Shown piece by piece: positions 5,370 through 8,333 of a stretch of 8,333 bases of DNA (positions are counted from its first letter, which is position 1; each line of letters starts with the position of its first letter). The position numbers and the translations under genes are program-made. The notes below the pieces were generated by a model. That model worked only from the letters and a program-made list of their open reading frames with translations. It made no database searches and was not told the origin of the DNA. Source of the DNA: CAZGHF01 sp043797305 (lineage in GTDB: Bacteria; Patescibacteriota; Minisyncoccia; UBA6257; GWB1-50-10); NCBI GenBank assembly GCA_043797305.1, contig JAZDPW010000005.1, positions 1 to 8,333 on the forward strand, read 5' to 3'.

Positions 5370-6191
5370 ATGAGCCGCAGATTAGGCCAGCACTTCCTGA
5401 AAAACGCAGGAAAAATAAGGAAAATAACGGACTCTTTGGAACTCAAAAGAGGGGAGGTTGTGATTGAAATCGGACCAGGGCACGGGGAATTAACCGAAGA
5501 ATTAAGAATTAGGAATAAAGAATTAAGAATAGTAGCGGTGGAGAAAGATAGCGAGCTGGCTAACGGCCTACGGAACAAATTCGGAGCCGGTGCTGAGATT
5601 ATCAACGGGGATGCACTCGAATTATTGCCGTCCATAATTCATAATCCAAAATCCTCAATTCATAATTATAAAATTGTCGGCAACATTCCCTATTACATCA
5701 CCGGAAAGCTTTTAAGAGTCCTTGGCGAGCTGGAATTGAAGCCGGAACTTGTGGTTCTTACGGTTCAAAAGGAAGTGGCCGAGCGGATAACCGCCAAACC
5801 GCCCAAGATGAACCTACTCGCCGCGAGCGTCCAATTCTGGGCGGACCCGGAAATCGTAGACCACATTCCGAAGGAGGATTTCGAGCCCCGCCCCAAGGTG
5901 GATTCGGCCATTATTCGGCTCACGCCGAAGCAGAAATTAGTAAATAGTAATTGGAAATTAGAAGAAGAAAACGACTCTAATTACCAGTTACAAATTACCA
6001 ATTACTATAAATTCGTAAGAATTTTATTCAAACAACCGAGGAAAACGATTTTGAATAATCTGAGCGCCGGTTTGAAATTAAGCAAGGAGGAAATAATCAA
6101 AAGACTAAAAAAGCTAAAGATAGACCCGAAAGACCGACCACAAGATTTAAATCCTGAAAAGATTAAGAATCTAGCCGAAAAAGAGTTATAA
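5370..6191 (+). CDS. rsmA: 16S rRNA (adenine1518-N6/adenine1519-N6)-dimethyltransferase
   Basis: RsmA/KsgA dimethylates two adjacent adenines in the 3' terminal hairpin of 16S rRNA with S-adenosylmethionine, late in small-subunit assembly. The 273-residue protein shows GQHFL (6-10), the SAM-binding motif EIGPGHGELT (33-42), VAVEKD (55-60), INGDALEL (78-85), the catalytic NIPYYI (105-110) and FEPRPKVDSA (171-180). The C-terminal helical domain includes FKQPRKTILNNL (220-231). Three segments look like repeat-derived additions at surface loops: ELRIRNKELRI (44-54), SIIHNPKSSIHNY (88-100) and about residues 188-211, the last containing NYQLQITNYY. The frame and motifs stay intact, so function is probably kept. 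ATG at 5370 has no Shine-Dalgarno site; the leader is short. A TATAAT for the next gene overlaps the stop codon. Confidence 0.95.
   Translation: MSRRLGQHFLKNAGKIRKITDSLELKRGEVVIEIGPGHGELTEELRIRNKELRIVAVEKDSELANGLRNKFGAGAEIINGDALELLPSIIHNPKSSIHNYKIVGNIPYYITGKLLRVLGELELKPELVVLTVQKEVAERITAKPPKMNLLAASVQFWADPEIVDHIPKEDFEPRPKVDSAIIRLTPKQKLVNSNWKLEEENDSNYQLQITNYYKFVRILFKQPRKTILNNLSAGLKLSKEEIIKRLKKLKIDPKDRPQDLNPEKIKNLAEKEL
5499..5666 (+). repeat. Two pairs of 21-nt-spaced AT-rich repeats inside rsmA
   Basis: GAATTAAGAAT occurs at 5499-5509 and 5520-5530, and AATTCATAAT at 5636-5645 and 5657-5666; both pairs are spaced by 21 nt, in frame. The reverse complement of the first pair matches the second pair at about 21 of 32 positions, so the two form a weak long-range inverted repeat. 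The span covers the normal motif II-III core between them, so only the ends are repeat. Confidence 0.55.
5934..6013 (+). repeat. Palindromic repeat inside rsmA, same family as 4223-4289
   Basis: The left arm 5934-5962 and right arm 5976-6013 are imperfect reverse complements around a 13-nt loop; the right arm has an extra unit of about 13 nt. Positions 5979-6005 match the reverse complement of 4223-4249 at 25 of 27 bases. In the protein it encodes the extra segment near residues 188-213 of RsmA, between the catalytic domain and the C-terminal helices. Confidence 0.8.
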
Positions 6192-6192
6192 T
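6187..6192 (+). promoter_or_regulatory. -10 box overlapping the rsmA stop codon
   Basis: A perfect TATAAT spans the TAA of rsmA. The predicted start near 6199 leaves about 5 nt before the ATG at 6204, so the transcript would be near-leaderless, consistent with the missing Shine-Dalgarno site. No -35 is evident. Confidence 0.45.
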
Positions 6193-6203
6193 TGATTTAA
6201 TAC

Positions 6204-6551
6204 ATGGAAAGGGTTAAAAAAACAAAACTAATCGGGGTTTTAATAATAATTCTTATCTGCCTTCTTTTCACCCCCGTCCTCGTTGAAAAAGCTTTTGCTA
6301 TGAGCATCCTTAGACCGTTCGGGGGTAGAATCCTAGCAATATTGCCGAATCTCAATCCTTATTGTCCTGCCGGTACAAATATTGCGATTATCGGCCCGCC
6401 GGTTCCCACAACCGTTCTTTTCACGAATAGTCCACCGTTGGTAAAGAACGGACCGGCAAAAATCGGTAGTTGGGCTCTTGGGCTTGCTACGCCACCGATC
6501 CTTACTTGCCCGCCGGTCGTTTTCACTATGGGGGTAAGCAGCCGTCCATAA
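6204..6551 (+). CDS. Small exported protein of unknown function, Gly/Pro-rich
   Basis: The 115-residue protein has a clear signal peptide: basic KKTK (5-8), a hydrophobic core (9-26) and an AFA cleavage site, so the mature part begins near Met33 and is about 83 residues. The mature part has few charges and reads PFGGRILAI, NPYCPAGTNIAIIGPPVP, GSWALGLATPP, with two cysteines (C54, C102) that could form one disulfide, and repeated GPP/SPP/TPP turns. This beta-rich, PFGG-to-IGPP layout resembles small exported proteins that, from memory, recur in Parcubacteria; I cannot name a family. It starts 12 nt after rsmA and is followed by two more exported proteins, so it may belong to an envelope or secretion cluster. 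The ATG at 6204 is fixed by the signal peptide. Confidence 0.7.
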   Translation: MERVKKTKLIGVLIIILICLLFTPVLVEKAFAMSILRPFGGRILAILPNLNPYCPAGTNIAIIGPPVPTTVLFTNSPPLVKNGPAKIGSWALGLATPPILTCPPVVFTMGVSSRP

Positions 6552-6608
6552 TTATGGTCGGATTCCTTCAGCACCTCGGTTAATAAAGATATAACCTTGG
6601 TTTTGTTA

Positions 6609-6614
6609 TATAAT
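6609..6614 (+). promoter_or_regulatory. -10 box of the exported-protein pair
   Basis: TATAAT lies 59 nt before the ATG at 6674. The likely start near 6621 gives a leader of about 53 nt, much longer than at other genes in this window. No convincing -35 is present. Confidence 0.4.
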
Positions 6615-6634
6615 AAAAGAGAGGAGCTCCCTAA

Positions 6635-6658
6635 AGTTTGTTGCGGAACAACGAAACT
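6635..6658 (+). promoter_or_regulatory. 5' leader hairpin before the 263-residue exported protein
   Basis: AGTTTGTTG (6635-6643) pairs with CAACGAAACT (6649-6658) around the loop CGGAA, giving 9 bp with one bulged G. It sits between the -10 box and the ATG, 15 nt before the start codon. It has no T-tract, so it is not a terminator; a role in mRNA stability or translation is possible. Confidence 0.35.
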
Positions 6659-6673
6659 GGGTAATATTTCACG

Positions 6674-7465
6674 ATGCCTTTTTTAAATAGAAAAAAAACT
6701 GCATTTTTAATTGTGATAGCGAGCTTGTTAGCCTCGATTTTCATAGTTTATGGCCCGCCCTCGCAAAAAAACGAAGGGGTTGGTTTTACTGTTGCCGAAA
6801 ACTCAAATTCCAGCCTTAATTTTAAAACGAATTCAACCGTCGACACTCCAACTTCAAATTTTCCCATTTCATCGATTCAAGACGAGAATCTTACCGATAA
6901 GTTGGGCAAAACCTACGCCCAGGCAATTATCGGTTTGAATCCTGACAACTCCCTGTCTGTTAACGGCGAAAAGGAGTTAAGCGTCCCATCTCAAGAATCG
7001 GTCAATGCCGTTCTTCAAGAACAGTTGTCGCAAAAGCTGAGCTTCGACTTGTTTAAAAAAGGCGACTTAAAAATTTCCAACGAAAACTCGGCGGTTGACA
7101 AGCTTACGTATCTAGAAAAACTCAATGGGTTATCTGAAAAAAATTTCAGCAATCTCAAGGGAAATTTTGTAGAAATGCTCGATGAGTGGGCGTTAAGGCA
7201 AAACAACGAACCCCTCAAAGATTATCTCCTGCGTATCCCAAAACAGATTAACGATATTCTTTCCTTATCCGTTCCTTCGGATTTAGCCGACTTTCATCTC
7301 CAAAACCTGAATCTCTGGCAAAAAAAATTAACCGCCTTTACTGCCATGCTCAACATGAATGAAGACCCCATTAAGTCTTATCTGGCAATCCAAGAACTAC
7401 CGGGCATCGTTGAAGAAAATCTGACTCTTCAGGACTTTGTAGAAAAACAATACGAAGCGCTTTAA
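6674..7465 (+). CDS. Membrane-anchored or secreted alpha-helical protein of unknown function
   Basis: The 263-residue protein has a basic N-terminus (NRKK), one hydrophobic helix (about 9-27) without an obvious signal-peptidase site, then a Ser/Asn/Thr-rich low-complexity linker (about 36-68) and an extracytoplasmic helical domain (about 70-260). There are no cysteines. The C-terminal part, PSDLADFHLQNLNLWQKKLTAF (201-222) followed by DPIKSYLAIQEL (231-242), looks like a conserved helical core. I associate this pattern with uncharacterised Patescibacteria proteins near secretion-type genes, but I cannot name a domain. No Shine-Dalgarno site is seen; the start is supported by the basic-hydrophobic N-terminus. 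The next gene begins 7 nt after its stop, so the two are almost certainly co-transcribed. Confidence 0.75.
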   Translation: MPFLNRKKTAFLIVIASLLASIFIVYGPPSQKNEGVGFTVAENSNSSLNFKTNSTVDTPTSNFPISSIQDENLTDKLGKTYAQAIIGLNPDNSLSVNGEKELSVPSQESVNAVLQEQLSQKLSFDLFKKGDLKISNENSAVDKLTYLEKLNGLSEKNFSNLKGNFVEMLDEWALRQNNEPLKDYLLRIPKQINDILSLSVPSDLADFHLQNLNLWQKKLTAFTAMLNMNEDPIKSYLAIQELPGIVEENLTLQDFVEKQYEAL

Positions 7466-7472
7466 AGATAAT

Positions 7473-8333
7473 ATGTTTTTCAACAAAAAATTTATAGCCG
7501 GGACATTGATCGTGATGATCATGACGAGCTCCTTATTGCTTTATTTCCCCAAAAAAGCTGAAGCTTTGTCTCTGTCTGGCGGCATCTGCGACATCTATTC
7601 GGCAACCATAGGAAAGCTTTTTGATAAAGCCAAAGATACGATTAAGAATAAGGCTAAGGGAGCCATCGGGTCCATCATAGGTAATAAGGTACCGGTTATT
7701 GATGAGAGCGTCGAGGCGGCGGTTAACGCGGCCAAGGACGAACTTTCGCAAACCGAACAGCGCATCGATTGTAAAACAAGAGTAGAAAGGGTTTTCCTCG
7801 CTGTACTAAAAACGAGGATTCTAGACGTGATGGTTGACCAAACCATCAACTGGATTGGTGGTGGTGGTAGCCCCAAATTTGTCACCAATCTCGGCGGATT
7901 TTTGGAGGATGTCGGCCAGGCCGCGGTAGGTGACGTCGCCCAAGAAATCGGCCTAGGCGATCTCTGCACCGGCATTGACCCGGTAAGGCTGAGGATGCAG
8001 CTCGAAACGCCTATTTTCAGCCAGAGAGTGAGCTGTACCCTTGATGATGTCGTCGGCAATATTGAACGATTCGCCGACAACTTCCAAAGCGGCGGCTTCA
8101 TCGGTTACCAAGAACTTTTAAAACCTCAAAACAACCGCTGGGGATTGGAAATTATGGCTTCGTCCGAGGCTGAAAGACGCCAAGCAGAAGCGCAAGCCAA
8201 CTCAAGTCAAGAAATAAGCACCGGAGGCGGATTTTTAAGCACAAAGAAATGTCTTGAATGGGAAGCAAGAGGCATTGATAACAACGGCAAAGCTGTTTCT
8301 AAAATATATGACGCAAACAACGTCGCTGGTGGA
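7473..8333 (+). CDS. Exported protein of unknown function, 3' end beyond the window
   Basis: The frame from ATG at 7473 stays open to the last base, giving 287 residues with no stop. The N-terminus is a signal peptide (NKK at 4-6, hydrophobic core 8-25, AEA cleavage site at 29-31). The mature part has five cysteines (C39, C100, C165, C188, C260), enough for disulfides outside the cytoplasm, an amphipathic Lys/Ala region (51-95), a GGGGS-type turn (129-133), and a Glu/Ala/Gln-rich helix (231-247) before GGGFLSTKKCLEWE (251-264). I do not recognise a domain. Being exported and cotranscribed with the 263-residue anchored protein, it could be part of a surface structure or a secretion/pilus-like apparatus; that is inference. 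The start is fixed by the signal peptide, with only 7 nt after the previous stop and no Shine-Dalgarno site. Minus-strand frames here are shadows. Confidence 0.85.
   Translation, partial: MFFNKKFIAGTLIVMIMTSSLLLYFPKKAEALSLSGGICDIYSATIGKLFDKAKDTIKNKAKGAIGSIIGNKVPVIDESVEAAVNAAKDELSQTEQRIDCKTRVERVFLAVLKTRILDVMVDQTINWIGGGGSPKFVTNLGGFLEDVGQAAVGDVAQEIGLGDLCTGIDPVRLRMQLETPIFSQRVSCTLDDVVGNIERFADNFQSGGFIGYQELLKPQNNRWGLEIMASSEAERRQAEAQANSSQEISTGGGFLSTKKCLEWEARGIDNNGKAVSKIYDANNVAGG

Noticed and set aside
6577..6605. Terminator candidate after the 6204 gene (GGTTA/TAACC stem, then TTGGTTTTG)
   Set aside because: Only 5 bp with a 9-nt loop and an interrupted T-tract; too weak to annotate.
7533..8101. Minus-strand ORFs of 72 and 168 residues
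   Set aside because: They lie opposite a 287-codon plus-strand frame with a signal peptide that stays open to the window end and fits the preceding gene by 7-nt spacing.

Overview
The window looks like chromosomal DNA of a Candidate Phyla Radiation bacterium (Patescibacteria, Parcubacteria-like). This is inferred from the short compact genes, 4-nt gene overlaps, scarcity of Shine-Dalgarno sites, canonical TATAAT boxes lying 6 to 15 nt before several start codons, small exported proteins of a style I associate with this group, and short AT-rich repeats that enter conserved genes in frame. TGA is used as stop (yraN, the zinc-finger gene), so the Gracilibacteria/SR1 recoding does not apply. The lineage is my judgement, not a database result.

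Layout. (1) 3-1090: the tail of a phosphomannomutase/phosphoglucomutase, split into two frames at an ATGA overlap and closed by a perfect 44-bp palindrome that can terminate transcription in both directions. (2) 1091-1870: gene-poor. It holds an unlisted 39-aa membrane miniprotein on the minus strand, a doubtful GTG-start ORF overlying strong hairpins, an A-rich tract, two copies of a 24-bp repeat, and the operator-like site and promoter of yraN. (3) 1871-4226: yraN, a DksA/TraR-type C4 zinc-finger gene and comM, tightly packed; yraN and comM are linked in many bacteria and suggest DNA uptake/recombination. (4) 4223-4289: a palindromic repeat exactly between the convergent comM and M23 genes. 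(5) 4290-5315, minus: a membrane-anchored LysM-LysM-M23 cell-wall hydrolase. (6) 5370-6191: rsmA (16S rRNA dimethyltransferase), carrying in its coding sequence a near copy (25 of 27 nt) of the repeat at the comM end. (7) 6204-8333: three consecutive exported or anchored proteins of unknown function; the third runs off the window and was found by direct translation.

The most interesting theme is the set of short repeats placed inside or exactly at the edges of conserved genes (yraN, rsmA, comM/M23, perhaps the mutase linker). They encode extra peptide segments without breaking the reading frame, in the manner of Rickettsia palindromic elements. The second theme is the unknown secreted cluster at the right end.
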